A stretch of DNA of 63,607 bases. Source: a virus. This document shows, in pieces, positions 24,803-34,974 of this stretch. The stretch spans positions 1-63,607 of the IMG/VR virus record IMGVR_UViG_3300043172_000883; one strand, written 5' to 3'. The position numbers were made by a program, and so were the translations under genes. Numbering within the stretch: position 1 is the first letter of the stretch; each line of letters begins with the position of its first letter. Below the pieces are notes generated by a model. It ran no database searches. It had not been told where the DNA came from and was given only the letters and a program-made list of their open reading frames with translations.

Positions 24803-25222
24803 ATGGGAATTGATTCAGCGTACTTGAATGATAACAGAAATCGCTCTGCTAATAAGAGTATTTCGCGTGGTCATCAAGATCGAGAGATCGTTGCAACCAT
24901 TCTTGATACAGCTACGGTGATAAGCGAGGATTTTGATGCTTGGGGTCAATTAGTTGGTCTATTGGTTGACATTCCCCCGCTTGACGCTTCTTCAGCAACC
25001 TTAACAGTTGCTATTTTCCCACGCGATGCAACCAACGCGGAGGCCACAATATTTAGCGTGGCCACTTTAACTGCGAATAAGGTTCATATGATTTGGATCG
25101 AGGAAGAATTAGCTAACCACGACTTTCGGTATCTATTTGGTGCACATGTCATCAAATTCACCTCATCCGCAGCCGTTACCGATGATAGAGAAATCAAAGT
25201 ACATCCAATATTGAGAAATTAA
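24803..25222 (+). CDS. Structural protein, beta-rich (139 aa)
   Basis: A beta-sandwich-like sequence (DAWGQLVGLLVDIPPLD, then LTVAIFPRDAT) following the decoration-like gene by five bases. Likely a companion decoration protein. No family recognised. Confidence 0.65.
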   Translation: MGIDSAYLNDNRNRSANKSISRGHQDREIVATILDTATVISEDFDAWGQLVGLLVDIPPLDASSATLTVAIFPRDATNAEATIFSVATLTANKVHMIWIEEELANHDFRYLFGAHVIKFTSSAAVTDDREIKVHPILRN

Positions 25223-25240
25223 TAAAATATTTAAAAATAC

Positions 25241-25250
25241 TATAAAAATA
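25241..25250 (+). promoter_or_regulatory. TATA box of the coiled-coil membrane protein gene
   Basis: TATAAAAATA lies about 25 bp before the ATG at 25271, in an otherwise AT-rich 48-bp gap with no Shine-Dalgarno. Confidence 0.6.
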
Positions 25251-25270
25251 ATTAAATCAATTAATAATAG

Positions 25271-25837
25271 ATGGCATTAGAGGATATAGTTTGGGAATTT
25301 CCACTTAAAAGTATAATCCAGATGGCGATTATTTTTGTATTTTGGGATGTTGCTAAGCTACTTATTAAAAGATATACGGGTAAAATCCCTCGCGATAAAG
25401 TGGAGGGGTTTAGTTTGGTATTTCATCGATTGGTTGATGATGTGATTACACTTGAACCCAAAATTTCTATGTTTTTTGAGAAAATAAAACGTAAACTGAG
25501 TAAAATAGATGACAAGTTGGCAAAGCTTCCTGCTATACCGCCTAAAGTTGGAATGTCCCTGAATAATAAACAAGCTATTGGTGAGATGAAAAAAATACGT
25601 ATTGAAGTTGGCGAGATGCTATCATCCATTGCCACCAACGAAGATGATTTGAAGTATGAGATCCAGAAAATAAAACGTAAGCTTGGTATAAATGGCCACG
25701 AAGCTGAGCAGCTAGCCATTGAGAATTTAAATAACTCTCTAAAAAAATACCAAGAGGATGTCAAAGAGGTTGTAAAAGAGATGAATACTAGTAAAGTTGA
25801 ACTAAAACCACCACCAAATCTGGAGGAAGAAGAATAA
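25271..25837 (+). CDS. Membrane-anchored coiled-coil protein (188 aa)
   Basis: An N-terminal hydrophobic helix (IIQMAIIFVFWDVAKLLI) is followed by about 150 residues of charged coiled coil and a Pro-rich acidic end. It has its own TATA box. Position within the head-tail block suggests a virion or assembly role, but a membrane anchor is odd for that; an egress factor is conceivable. Confidence 0.7.
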   Translation: MALEDIVWEFPLKSIIQMAIIFVFWDVAKLLIKRYTGKIPRDKVEGFSLVFHRLVDDVITLEPKISMFFEKIKRKLSKIDDKLAKLPAIPPKVGMSLNNKQAIGEMKKIRIEVGEMLSSIATNEDDLKYEIQKIKRKLGINGHEAEQLAIENLNNSLKKYQEDVKEVVKEMNTSKVELKPPPNLEEEE

Positions 25838-26508
25838 TGGTATATTGTAATCCAAGCGACGTATCTCGCGTAGTAGGTGCAATGATGAGCGGGAAAAGAA
25901 TGTCATTCGAATCAGATTCAACTCCGACTGAGAATGAGGTGGAGAAAATGATTGAAGGGGCTGAGGCTAGGATTAATAGAATTACCAGTAATTCATTTGG
26001 TTCAATTGCCGTGGTTAATGAATATCATAATTGCGAGGTCCGAAACAGGGCAGTATTCTATCACCGCAACCACATGACTTGGAAACTGAATTCTTATCCA
26101 ACACTTCCTTTTGATACCGAGAAAGGTGATAAAATAGAAGTTTGGTATAACGACGCATGGATCAATTTGGTGGCTGATAAAACCGAGGGCCTGGCTGTGG
26201 GCGATGAGGATTGGTGGGTTGATATCGCTGATGGTATGGTTTATTTACATACAACCTTCCCAGAATTTGGTCATCGTAAGATAAGATTCAGCTATCGCCA
26301 TGGTAGAGCACTCGTACCCGCTGATATCCGCGAGGCCACCGCTATGATGTGTAGTGTTGCCATCTTACTACAATATGGTAATGATCCCATAAGGACAGAG
26401 GGGGAAAAAACACCCAATGTAGAAAACCAGATAAAACTCTGGAAAGAAGAGATCAAAGATATACTTGATACATGGTCCCAAAAGGCATTCAAATCATTTC
26501 TAAGCTAA
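25837..26508 (+). CDS. Head-tail adaptor (223 aa)
   Basis: The N-terminus fits connector proteins of the gp6/gp15 type: YCNPSDVSRVVG, then VEKMIEGAEARINRITSNSF. The middle is beta-rich and the C-terminus returns to the helix REATAMMCSVAILLQYG. It binds the portal ring. Starts in an ATGG overlap with the previous stop. Confidence 0.75.
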   Translation: MVYCNPSDVSRVVGAMMSGKRMSFESDSTPTENEVEKMIEGAEARINRITSNSFGSIAVVNEYHNCEVRNRAVFYHRNHMTWKLNSYPTLPFDTEKGDKIEVWYNDAWINLVADKTEGLAVGDEDWWVDIADGMVYLHTTFPEFGHRKIRFSYRHGRALVPADIREATAMMCSVAILLQYGNDPIRTEGEKTPNVENQIKLWKEEIKDILDTWSQKAFKSFLS

Positions 26509-26668
26509 TGCTGTTTAGGGATGGGTTTCACTTCTCCTTCTCTAAGCAGTAATCATTTATATACAATTTTTCATATTACTACTGAACATTGGTAAGCAAT
26601 ACCGAATCGTGTTTCATGGTACTATGCACCCGCATGGTATAAAAAAAATAAAAAGTTGGTGAAAACGT
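26509..26668. promoter_or_regulatory. Intergenic promoter region before the tail operon
   Basis: It contains CATTTATATAC near 26550 and GGTATAAAAAAAATA at 26637-26650; the latter is about 27 bp before the TTG start of the next gene. Nothing else is apparent. Confidence 0.55.
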
Positions 26669-27094
26669 TTGGAGGCAATAGACGTAGTTGAGACTATTTT
26701 TGGCGATGATTATTGGGATAGTTCCCTATTTTCAACAAAGAAACTGGTCAGAGATAGAAATAAGAATGTCAGAAACCCAAACGTGTTAAACAACCAATAT
26801 TTGATGTATAAAGAAATTACAAGTGATCTTAAGAATGAATCATTGGCATTGCCAGGAATGGTAAGTACCAAAGGACAAGTAAGATTAGACCTACGTACAA
26901 GTTCCAAGAAACTTATGGATTCTTTATACAAACAAGTAAGAAGAATAGTTAATACCTACGCAACAAATCTACCAGGCGATTATTCAACCATCTGGATCAT
27001 CCGTAAAATGGAGCGATCTAGTGGAGCCAAGGGTGATTCGTTTTGGTGGTGGCTAGTTGACTTACAAGTGAACCGATACAGTGAGTTTCCATAG
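26669..27094 (+). CDS. Tail completion/terminator-like protein (141 aa)
   Basis: Size, position between adaptor and tail tube, and the beta-alpha pattern with a long helix (SSKKLMDSLYKQVRRIVNTY) fit a tail terminator. TTG is the only usual start in frame and a TATA box lies about 27 bp before it. The family is not certain. Confidence 0.65.
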   Translation: MEAIDVVETIFGDDYWDSSLFSTKKLVRDRNKNVRNPNVLNNQYLMYKEITSDLKNESLALPGMVSTKGQVRLDLRTSSKKLMDSLYKQVRRIVNTYATNLPGDYSTIWIIRKMERSSGAKGDSFWWWLVDLQVNRYSEFP

Positions 27095-27105
27095 GAGAAT
27101 TAAAA

Positions 27106-28029
27106 ATGGCACTAGATATTACTGCAATACAAGTGGGCGAAGAAAACGTCCCTGGAACCGAGGCTGCCAGCTACAAACAGTGGCCTGGCATCATCAAGAG
27201 CGTTAAGATACTTATTAATAAGCAAGAACTATTGCTTAGCGATATAAGTACTCAGGAAGAAGCGTATATGGCACTACATGGCAAGGCTGAATATGGATGG
27301 GAAATCGAATTTAATATCCAAAACTTCATGTGGCTTTACTGGATTATGGGAACGGATGTTGTAACCGAAACCTATACGCACACCATGGCTTTAAACAACT
27401 TATTGCCATCGCTAAGCATTGAGATGGTCCAATTACTTGGAGAGACAGATTCATACAGTATTTTATTTACTGGATCCAAATGTGAGGAAGCAACTATGAA
27501 TTTTGTTTATGGTGAAACCCCCACAGTGGTATTGAAGGGTAAGTCTCTACTAGGGGCTATTAGTGATACACCAGGGTCACCAGCCAAATTAACCACAATT
27601 GTTTATGAATGGCATCAATCAACCACGTTTACCGTTAATGCTGTTGATTACAAGGCCAAAGTAGAAAGGGCATCTTATACTTTCAAGAGAACTGTCACCG
27701 CTGGTGGATCCCTATCAAGCCAAGATCCAAGTGAATTATCTGAGGGGCTACGTGGTCTAGTTGCCACATATGATCTCAAACCAGAAGATGAATCACTTTT
27801 GGCTCTTATTGTCGATGAGACTGATTTTGTGATTGCACATGTGATTGAGAGAACCGCAAGCACTGATAATCTAACTCTTGGCATCCCCAATGGTAAGACT
27901 TTTAATTTCAATCGTAAATCTGCGGGCGATTCAAGTGGTGTACGTGTGGAAACAGTGCCAGTTCGTGCTATTGGTGGTTATACGGCGATTGCCATAGATT
28001 CCATAGCACTTTATGAAGATCCGGTGTGA
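27106..28029 (+). CDS. Major tail tube protein (307 aa)
   Basis: The beta-rich protein has a repeated organisation (YGWEIEFNIQNFMWLYWIMG, then AEYGW-like strands) and lies between the terminator and the chaperones, where siphoviruses keep the tail tube. No sheath gene follows, hence a non-contractile tail. AGGAG precedes the ATG. At 307 residues it is somewhat long, probably with an added surface domain. Confidence 0.75.
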   Translation: MALDITAIQVGEENVPGTEAASYKQWPGIIKSVKILINKQELLLSDISTQEEAYMALHGKAEYGWEIEFNIQNFMWLYWIMGTDVVTETYTHTMALNNLLPSLSIEMVQLLGETDSYSILFTGSKCEEATMNFVYGETPTVVLKGKSLLGAISDTPGSPAKLTTIVYEWHQSTTFTVNAVDYKAKVERASYTFKRTVTAGGSLSSQDPSELSEGLRGLVATYDLKPEDESLLALIVDETDFVIAHVIERTASTDNLTLGIPNGKTFNFNRKSAGDSSGVRVETVPVRAIGGYTAIAIDSIALYEDPV

Positions 28030-28033
28030 TGTT

Positions 28034-28357
28034 ATGAGTCTAGAGGAAAATTTGGCCAAATTGCCAGAACTGAAAGATGAGGATTCATTTACTTTCAGTA
28101 CCAGGAAACACCCCAAAGAAAATACTTTTACCTTTGAGCAGCCAACCATTGGTGCATTGATGGATTTTGAGGAAGCCTTGCCAAAAACGAAAGGATATAC
28201 CAGATTTAAACTTGCTGCAGATTTTTTTGATGAGATCCTAGTTAAAAAAACATTCAAAAAATCACTTATGGTGTATATTAGGGGTATGCGGGCGTCGGAA
28301 TTCTTAAAATTTATGACCGCATTTCAGCAACTCTTCATAGAAGAGGAAAAAAAATGA
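28034..28357 (+). CDS. Tail assembly chaperone, G-like (107 aa)
   Basis: A small acidic-then-helical protein between tube and tape measure genes, the position of the lambda G/HK97 gp13-type chaperone. The ATG after GTGATGTT is chosen. It overlaps the next frame by ATGA, replacing the frameshift arrangement of many siphoviruses by a simple overlap. Confidence 0.65.
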   Translation: MSLEENLAKLPELKDEDSFTFSTRKHPKENTFTFEQPTIGALMDFEEALPKTKGYTRFKLAADFFDEILVKKTFKKSLMVYIRGMRASEFLKFMTAFQQLFIEEEKK

Positions 28358-28593
28358 TGGACCACATTCATAAATTGAAATATATCTATATGGGTATTTC
28401 CGATACTGTGCCTGCGGAAATCGCTAGATTATTTCAACTACATACTATTGCAAAAACGTATCATTGCACACCGATGGTAGCAAGAACGTTCAAACCAAAA
28501 TATGTGGCTTTTATGAATGTGGCAACGATGGCGAAAAATGAGGCTCAGGATGACCCCCATTTGACTAATGCAAGCAGTATGGAGCTGATATAA
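28354..28593 (+). CDS. Tail assembly chaperone, T-like (79 aa)
   Basis: Follows the G-like gene in an overlapping frame and directly precedes the tape measure gene, as the T part of a G/GT pair does. Helical, with Met-rich segments. Function inferred from position. Confidence 0.6.
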   Translation: MMDHIHKLKYIYMGISDTVPAEIARLFQLHTIAKTYHCTPMVARTFKPKYVAFMNVATMAKNEAQDDPHLTNASSMELI

Positions 28594-30122
28594 TGACAGA
28601 AGAATTTCCAGTATCAATGGTTATGAATCTTAGCACACAACAGGCGATGACCCGTATAACTGCGCTTAGTGATAGAGTTAAATCCGTTGCTAATCAAATG
28701 TCCACTGATATATCTGGCGTTGGTGAAACTGTGGGAAGTTTTACCGACGATTTTACCAAATCTGATAGTAAGATTGAAGCAAGTAGCCAGAAACAGACAC
28801 AATCGCTTGGTCGTGTAGCTAAAGGAGCGGCTGCTGTGGCTGCTATTTCTGGTGGCATGTTCAAGAAAATGGTTGATGCTAGTCCAGGTCTTGCAAGTGC
28901 CATGGCTGAGATCAATTTCTTGTTTGAAGAAATGTTTATGGTTTTGGGAGAATCACTTGCACCCATAATTGAGGATTATGTAATTCCTGCGGTTGAGGGT
29001 TTGACCGAATGGGTAATGGATCTTGATGATTCATTTAAATTATTAATTTCTGGAGGAATTGGCCTCACCACCATGTTTTCTGGTGCATCCGCAATATTGA
29101 GTTTATTTGGTGTGAGCTTGTCGGCCATACTTGGACCAATAGCGCTGATAATCGCTGCGTTGGTATTATTATGGCTCGCATGGGAAACCAATTTTGGTAA
29201 CATACAAGAACACACTGGAGCGGTGATTACGGCGTTACAAGAAACGTTTGCATCATTGGTTGAAAGTTTTACCGAGATAATGGAGACTTTTGTAACCATT
29301 TTTGAGGAAAATAAGGAATCCTTAGCTGCAATTGGTGAATCTATTAAAAATATGTTTGACAGCATTTTTGAAGGAATTGCAAACATATTTATTGGATTAT
29401 TTGACGTAATAAAAGATACCGTCGCGGGTATTTCGGAATCATTTAAAACGTGGGCTAAGGATAATGAGGAACTGATTGGTAAATTTACGGCTGCGTTCGC
29501 TAAATTTATGAAATTCTTGGAGCCTGTGGTTGCTTGGATTGTAGATAAAATTGGTACTGTTTTGGTTAATGTATTTAAATTTCTTGGTAATCATATAAAA
29601 AACGTGTTTGATGGAATATTGGTTGCCATTGGATGGGTAATGAAAGGATTTATCTGGTTTGTTGATTGGATCACTGGTGTTGATTGGGGGGCTTTTGGTG
29701 AACATATAGAAATGGCTTTTGTCGGAGCACTCAACGGTGTTATTGTTTTTATTAATAGCATTATTGAGGGCATAAATTGGATAATTAATCTGATTGAAAC
29801 AGTAATTAATGCCATACCAGGTGTCGAGGTTTCTCTAGGAAGGATTGCTGAAATACCACTTATGCATTCTGGAGGAGTGGTAGGTATGCCTGGGACCGGA
29901 ACTGATGAAGTTCTTACTATTCTTCAACGCGGTGAGGGCGTGGTTGATAAAGGAACCATGCAATCAAGTGTTCGTGGTCCAGCACCAATGCGACCGATTA
30001 TGCTAACTCAGAATTTTTATGGATACAAACAAGCCGAGGCAACCAAACTCGGTGGTATTGCTGAACGGGGATTAGATCGTGCATTTAGGCAACAATATCG
30101 AGGAGGGACCTTAAGCGAATGA
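28593..30122 (+). CDS. Tape measure protein (509 aa)
   Basis: A helical N-terminus rich in Ser/Gln, a hydrophobic centre (residues about 150-205, strongly apolar), a long amphipathic region, and a C-terminus with the usual MHSGGVVGMPGTGTDEVLTIL segment seen near the end of many tape measure proteins. It sets tail length; at 509 residues a tail of very roughly 75 nm is expected if the common 1.5 A-per-residue rule holds. Confidence 0.85.
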   Translation: MTEEFPVSMVMNLSTQQAMTRITALSDRVKSVANQMSTDISGVGETVGSFTDDFTKSDSKIEASSQKQTQSLGRVAKGAAAVAAISGGMFKKMVDASPGLASAMAEINFLFEEMFMVLGESLAPIIEDYVIPAVEGLTEWVMDLDDSFKLLISGGIGLTTMFSGASAILSLFGVSLSAILGPIALIIAALVLLWLAWETNFGNIQEHTGAVITALQETFASLVESFTEIMETFVTIFEENKESLAAIGESIKNMFDSIFEGIANIFIGLFDVIKDTVAGISESFKTWAKDNEELIGKFTAAFAKFMKFLEPVVAWIVDKIGTVLVNVFKFLGNHIKNVFDGILVAIGWVMKGFIWFVDWITGVDWGAFGEHIEMAFVGALNGVIVFINSIIEGINWIINLIETVINAIPGVEVSLGRIAEIPLMHSGGVVGMPGTGTDEVLTILQRGEGVVDKGTMQSSVRGPAPMRPIMLTQNFYGYKQAEATKLGGIAERGLDRAFRQQYRGGTLSE

Positions 30123-30529
30123 CATCCACCATAGTCTGTGGAACTTCCACACCAACACTTAATTTATCAGTTAAAACAGCCATTGATTATAATCATAAGC
30201 GAAGTGCTATGAATTCAAAGAATTTTGGTGGTAAAGAGGGGCCTGGCAAGGCAAGATCAAGTGGAAGAACCATTGGTACTTTGCAATTTTCATTTATTTT
30301 GACTACCGATACGGTAAGTAGTGCGGTGGTAAAACTGGGACCATTTGCCATCTACGTACGCGACGATCAGAAAGAGACTGTAACCGTAACGCTAGATCTT
30401 GGTGATGATGATTTGATATTTACCGGAATAATCACTGATATTGATGATACTGGTGTTGCTGGTGAGGTTGTGACTAAAATACCAGTAACCATGAGTATGG
30501 ATATAATCTCGGAGATTTGGCCAATATGA
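30119..30529 (+). CDS. Distal tail/baseplate protein (136 aa)
   Basis: Beta-rich protein between tape measure and hub, the position of distal tail or LysM-like baseplate components. ATGA overlaps with both neighbours. The FAIYVRDDQKETVTVTLDLG segment has no family I can name. Confidence 0.6.
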   Translation: MTSTIVCGTSTPTLNLSVKTAIDYNHKRSAMNSKNFGGKEGPGKARSSGRTIGTLQFSFILTTDTVSSAVVKLGPFAIYVRDDQKETVTVTLDLGDDDLIFTGIITDIDDTGVAGEVVTKIPVTMSMDIISEIWPI

Positions 30530-32106
30530 GCTTACAATTCCTTATTGATGATGTGGACTACACCGCCGATTTTCTTGATGGTAATATCGCTATGAATGCA
30601 AATTTCAAAAACACCTTTGCTACCCTTAAATTCATCGATGATGTTGATGATACGCTAATAAAATCAGTGGTTGAATTCAAAACTGATATAAAAATTTATG
30701 AAACATCGGTGTTAAAATTCAGAGGTTTGATCCAAGATGTTGATCCAAGCGAAGAAAAAGAAATTACGCTTTATTGCCCAGATTATTCATTCCATTTATC
30801 AAAAAAAGGAATTGATGCTTACAATGCCAGTAATCAAACTGCCAGCACCATAGTTAGCGATTTGGTAACAACTTATGGTGATGGTATAGTTATCGAGAGT
30901 TCCAGTATTGCCACAACCACTAGAACGTATGATCGTATTTGGCGAGGGTATACACCCATGGAGATAATTCAATGGTTGGCTATCCAGGAAATACATAATA
31001 CCTGGGTAGATAAGGATAGGGTGCTTTGGTTCCAACCACATGGCTATAATGATTTGGGGGTTACGCTCACCGATGGTGAAGAAATCGATTCATATAATTT
31101 TCCCATTATTGGGAATAAAGTCCGAAATAGGGTTTTGGTTATAGGAAGAGGAGCACAACCTGATAGCTCAGGTATTGCCGAGTTGGTCCGTGATAGTGTT
31201 AGTATGGGCGATTATGAAGAACACTACATGCGACATGAGGATAATACCATAATAACTTCAGATCAAGCAATCGAAGTGGGAAATGAAATATTGTTACGGT
31301 TGGCTAATCCCACACAACCAGGCGAGGCAAGTCTTGAGCCTGATTGGAATTATGCACAAGGAGACATATTGCGTTTAACGATACCACAACATGATTTTGT
31401 GGCAAAACAATTTGTTATCCTCGGATTAATACAAGAACTTGAAAACCAACAAACACATGTAAGTTTGGTTAATTTTACCGATTACAATAGTGAATCCATA
31501 GCCAACCTATTTGCTGATATGAGGAATATTAAACAGCGATTTCAAGATATAGCGACCCCTATCAGTTCTAACGAGCAGTGGTATGAGGAAATCGTTATGG
31601 AGGTGTTTGCTACTGTTGAAAAACAATCAATCAGAAGGTGGAATGAAGGTAAATGGAATACGGGTGCTGTATGGAATGAACAAAGTCCAATATGGACAAC
31701 GGAGATAGATGATGAACAGATGGTAATAACAACATTAGGATTACAAAGAGCCAGAGACAGATATATTGGGATTGCATCAGATCCTATGGATGCGGCCACA
31801 GCCAGGATTGCATTTGGTGATGGGACCACACCCGCAACGGTGGGTGATACAGCCCTTGAAAATGAGATTATTCGTAAGGATATGGATAGTGGGTTTCCAC
31901 GTGTGGGTACTGGAGCTGCCGAGAGCGAACATCAAGTTAGTATGGATGATAGTGATATTGTTGACGACACTTTCAATGAGCTTGGCATATTAGATGATGA
32001 TCCGGCGGGTGAATTGCTTGCCAGAGTAGTCACTGCTAGTGCATTCAATAAATCAGCGGATTCACAGCTTCGTGCTAGGATGCGAACAAACTTTAAACAG
32101 GTGTAA
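30526..32106 (+). CDS. Tail hub protein, gp27/Tal-like (526 aa)
   Basis: The N-terminal half has hub features: beta-barrel strands with KIYETSVLKFRGLIQDVDPS, then an ITLYCPDYSFHL segment and a YTPMEIIQWLAIQEI helix. The C-terminal third is a linker to the fibre. Hubs of this type cap the tube and hold the receptor-binding proteins. The ATG inside the previous stop is chosen. Confidence 0.75.
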   Translation: MSLQFLIDDVDYTADFLDGNIAMNANFKNTFATLKFIDDVDDTLIKSVVEFKTDIKIYETSVLKFRGLIQDVDPSEEKEITLYCPDYSFHLSKKGIDAYNASNQTASTIVSDLVTTYGDGIVIESSSIATTTRTYDRIWRGYTPMEIIQWLAIQEIHNTWVDKDRVLWFQPHGYNDLGVTLTDGEEIDSYNFPIIGNKVRNRVLVIGRGAQPDSSGIAELVRDSVSMGDYEEHYMRHEDNTIITSDQAIEVGNEILLRLANPTQPGEASLEPDWNYAQGDILRLTIPQHDFVAKQFVILGLIQELENQQTHVSLVNFTDYNSESIANLFADMRNIKQRFQDIATPISSNEQWYEEIVMEVFATVEKQSIRRWNEGKWNTGAVWNEQSPIWTTEIDDEQMVITTLGLQRARDRYIGIASDPMDAATARIAFGDGTTPATVGDTALENEIIRKDMDSGFPRVGTGAAESEHQVSMDDSDIVDDTFNELGILDDDPAGELLARVVTASAFNKSADSQLRARMRTNFKQV

Positions 32107-32109
32107 ATT

Positions 32110-33273
32110 GTGTCGGTTGTCGGTGGTAATGGTGATTATGATCCTGATTGGGATGGATTCAGTAATGTCAGCGGTGATCTACATGGATGGATGGATCCAG
32201 TGGATGGTAGCTCGCGAGGAGCTAAATATAAGATCATTGATGGTCTAGCACATATGTTCTGTGAAAGTGGAGCCTATGGAGCCAGTTGGGCAGATATAGC
32301 CAGTCACTTACCAGCAAATCCTAAACCTGGTCGAACGGTTTTGAGAGTAAACACCGATGAATCAAACGCGGAAAGGCTTTATGTGTATAATGGCGAAACG
32401 ACATCATGGAAATATTTTGATACGCTAGGTGGTGGTGTTACAGACCATCCTTCATTAACTGACAAGAACACTGAAGCTGATATCCAGCACCTCACCGCTG
32501 CACAAGTTGGAGCTTTACATGAAATCTATGTACATCCTACCTCAGATATTAATCATCTCACTGATTCAGAATATGGGGATTTACATTCAATCTATGTACA
32601 TCCCACATCAAACGTAAATCATTTAACAGATATAGAATATGGAGATTTACATGAAAAATGGACGACAGGCAACACAGAAACCGTGATAACAGCAGAATTG
32701 GCAAATGATCAATCTATCGATAATGCTATTGATGGTTTGATCACAACACATAAAAATATTTCAACTGCTCATCATACGAAATACACGGATAATGAAGCAA
32801 AAGCCGCAATAAGAGCAGCCAAATTAGAAGAAGTAGAGGGTAGATTTCCATCGGTACAAGTTGGCAATGGTGCGAGTATACAAGGATACAATAGTCTGTC
32901 TGTAATAAGAATGCCCAACAACGACGCTGATTGCTATTTCAGATTTAATCAGAGAATACCTCGACATTTTGACGATGGTAATATCACTATTAAATTCTTA
33001 TATAGATTATCGTCTGCCAATTTATATAATGTAAAATGGAATATTGATTCTGTTGATAGAATAATCGGAGAACAACTTTCTACTACTCTGAAAAACATAT
33101 TGAATGTATCCACAGCTTATGATTTTCCTGCCGCTACAGCTAATACATGGCGAATACATACTATGAATCTCACTGATGCTGATTTACATGCTGGAGATTT
33201 ATTGGGAATCCAGTGTCTATCTGATGCGAGTAATACAGCGACGTTAGATATATTCGAGATATGGTTGGAGTGA
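32110..33273 (+). CDS. Tail fibre protein (387 aa)
   Basis: GTG start four bases behind the hub gene. Residues about 135-185 contain two and a half copies of a 22-residue repeat (GDLH-IYVHPTS-NHLTD), typical of fibre shafts; the C-terminal 120 residues form a beta domain that may bind the receptor. Likely host-range determinant. Confidence 0.75.
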   Translation: MSVVGGNGDYDPDWDGFSNVSGDLHGWMDPVDGSSRGAKYKIIDGLAHMFCESGAYGASWADIASHLPANPKPGRTVLRVNTDESNAERLYVYNGETTSWKYFDTLGGGVTDHPSLTDKNTEADIQHLTAAQVGALHEIYVHPTSDINHLTDSEYGDLHSIYVHPTSNVNHLTDIEYGDLHEKWTTGNTETVITAELANDQSIDNAIDGLITTHKNISTAHHTKYTDNEAKAAIRAAKLEEVEGRFPSVQVGNGASIQGYNSLSVIRMPNNDADCYFRFNQRIPRHFDDGNITIKFLYRLSSANLYNVKWNIDSVDRIIGEQLSTTLKNILNVSTAYDFPAATANTWRIHTMNLTDADLHAGDLLGIQCLSDASNTATLDIFEIWLE

Positions 33274-33278
33274 TAAAA

Positions 33279-33467
33279 ATGAAGTACGAAGGAGAAATAC
33301 TTGGCTTTCATTATATGAAAGAATTTGAGACAAAAGAAGAATTTGAACAATGGTTGGAAGCCAAATTAATCAAATATCGATTCAAAAACATGGAATTAAA
33401 AATGATGCGTAAAATATTAGGTATTGACGATTTAGAACAACGTATAAAAGATTTGGAGTTGAAATAA
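33279..33467 (+). CDS. Small coiled-coil protein (62 aa)
   Basis: The ATG eight bases behind GGAG is chosen over an upstream start within the fibre gene. Helical, charged; may be a fibre assembly or trimerisation partner. Confidence 0.6.
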   Translation: MKYEGEILGFHYMKEFETKEEFEQWLEAKLIKYRFKNMELKMMRKILGIDDLEQRIKDLELK

Positions 33468-33492
33468 TGGTATGGATAATGAGGTTAAAATT

Positions 33493-33828
33493 ATGAGTAA
33501 GAAGAAATTACAAAATAAATTGATAAAGATACAGGAAGATAGGCTACTACCACCAAAGAATGATGGTAGGATACCACTTAACGAGGCAACCCATGAGGAT
33601 TTGCTTAGTGTCATAAATAGTGTTATCGATAAGGTTCGAGGCCAAGCGAATACCAATAATGCAGCGCATATTGATTTGGATGCCAAAGTTCAATCGCTTA
33701 GCAGAAATATTAAACGTGATGAGCAGCGGATCAACAGCCTTACAGCAAAGATGAAGGAGCAAGATAAATTAATTGATGATATCTTGAAATTCATATTACC
33801 AAAGAAGGAGACTGAATCTGATGGATAA
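33493..33828 (+). CDS. Coiled-coil tail protein (111 aa)
   Basis: The second ATG, with GAGG in front, is chosen. A coiled coil spans most of the protein (heptads from residue 50 on). Located between two fibre genes, so likely part of the fibre network. Confidence 0.65.
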   Translation: MSKKKLQNKLIKIQEDRLLPPKNDGRIPLNEATHEDLLSVINSVIDKVRGQANTNNAAHIDLDAKVQSLSRNIKRDEQRINSLTAKMKEQDKLIDDILKFILPKKETESDG

Positions 33829-33895
33829 GTCGATTATGTGGAAAGAATTGGGTTATCTGGTTGCCGAGGATCCCGTAGAGGAGGTTAAATTATGA
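33821..33895 (+). CDS. Possible micropeptide (24 aa)
   Basis: ATG overlaps the previous stop region by eight bases and the TGA overlaps the next ATG, with GGAG upstream. It may be a real micropeptide or only a coupling device for the following fibre gene. Confidence 0.35.
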   Translation: MDKSIMWKELGYLVAEDPVEEVKL

Positions 33896-34938
33896 CCTGG
33901 CCAGATGGTGGTCAGCAATTATTGATTGGTGGATTTTATTCCGCGGGCCCAGGCAATGATACACCGTTCAGTGAGCAAATAAATTCTATGATCATGGCTA
34001 TGCGTGGAAACTATGTGGTCAGTGCTTGTGCTCCAACTATAGGTGCGAATACTGATTTATCAGTGGCTGATAATCATTTGGCAGTTGCCAGTGGGACCAT
34101 TCATGTGAATAGTACAAGTGTGGTTGTCACTGGTGCAAGTATTGATCTTAATGCCGCGTGGGCAACGCTGAGCAGTGCCGTGGATGATCAATCATGCTAT
34201 GTATTGATCTACATCAATAGTTCTGGAACTATTAGTACATTACAAGGATCCAATGCAACTGATGGAGAACAAGAACCACCAGAAACACCGCAAGATGTTG
34301 CCGTGATTGCCCTGGTTTATCTCAACTATGCAGATAGTACATTCGATACAAATGATTTTGCAGACTGGCGTTTCTTTGCACCAGATGGAATATTAAAATT
34401 AGGGGGCGTCTTAGTTACCGCTACGGGGGATGAGCTTAATTATGTAGATGGTGTTACATCTGCAATTCAAACACAGCTTGACGCTATCACTGGTAATTTA
34501 GCAATTGGATCTGGAAATGCTCAATGGGAAAATTGTAGTTATAACCACGCTCCACATATTAATCTTGAAAGATCGGGAATGTGGTATTCAAATTCAACGA
34601 ATAGCACTGATATATTTATGTCTTTCACATTACCATTACCTACGACAAGAAACGGTTTATCGTTATTTGTCGAAGAGGTTGGGGTTTCAGTTAAGGCTGC
34701 CGATGCTAGTTATTACATAAATAGTTTAATAGTATATGGTTTGAAGGCTAGTTCTGAAGATCAAAACATTATCCCTTCAAGTGATCAAAAATCACAAGGG
34801 GAGCTTGAAGTAGCATTTACAGCAATTGATTTTTCAGCGTATAAATGGGTTGTAATTGAAATTTGGGTTGTAGTAGGAGGAGCAGCCGCTGACCAAGTAA
34901 AATGGGGAACTCCTCGTTTGAAATATTATTATGCTTAG
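33892..34938 (+). CDS. Tail fibre/tip protein (348 aa)
   Basis: Residues about 180-200 carry VTATGDELNYVDGVTSAIQT, the phage fibre shaft motif. The N-terminal half is beta-rich and ends in an acidic loop; the C-terminal 130 residues form a separate domain, probably receptor-binding. GAGGAGG precedes the ATG. Confidence 0.75.
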   Translation: MTWPDGGQQLLIGGFYSAGPGNDTPFSEQINSMIMAMRGNYVVSACAPTIGANTDLSVADNHLAVASGTIHVNSTSVVVTGASIDLNAAWATLSSAVDDQSCYVLIYINSSGTISTLQGSNATDGEQEPPETPQDVAVIALVYLNYADSTFDTNDFADWRFFAPDGILKLGGVLVTATGDELNYVDGVTSAIQTQLDAITGNLAIGSGNAQWENCSYNHAPHINLERSGMWYSNSTNSTDIFMSFTLPLPTTRNGLSLFVEEVGVSVKAADASYYINSLIVYGLKASSEDQNIIPSSDQKSQGELEVAFTAIDFSAYKWVVIEIWVVVGGAAADQVKWGTPRLKYYYA

Positions 34939-34974
34939 GAGCTGAATAACTGTGGGTGATGATGGAGACTACGA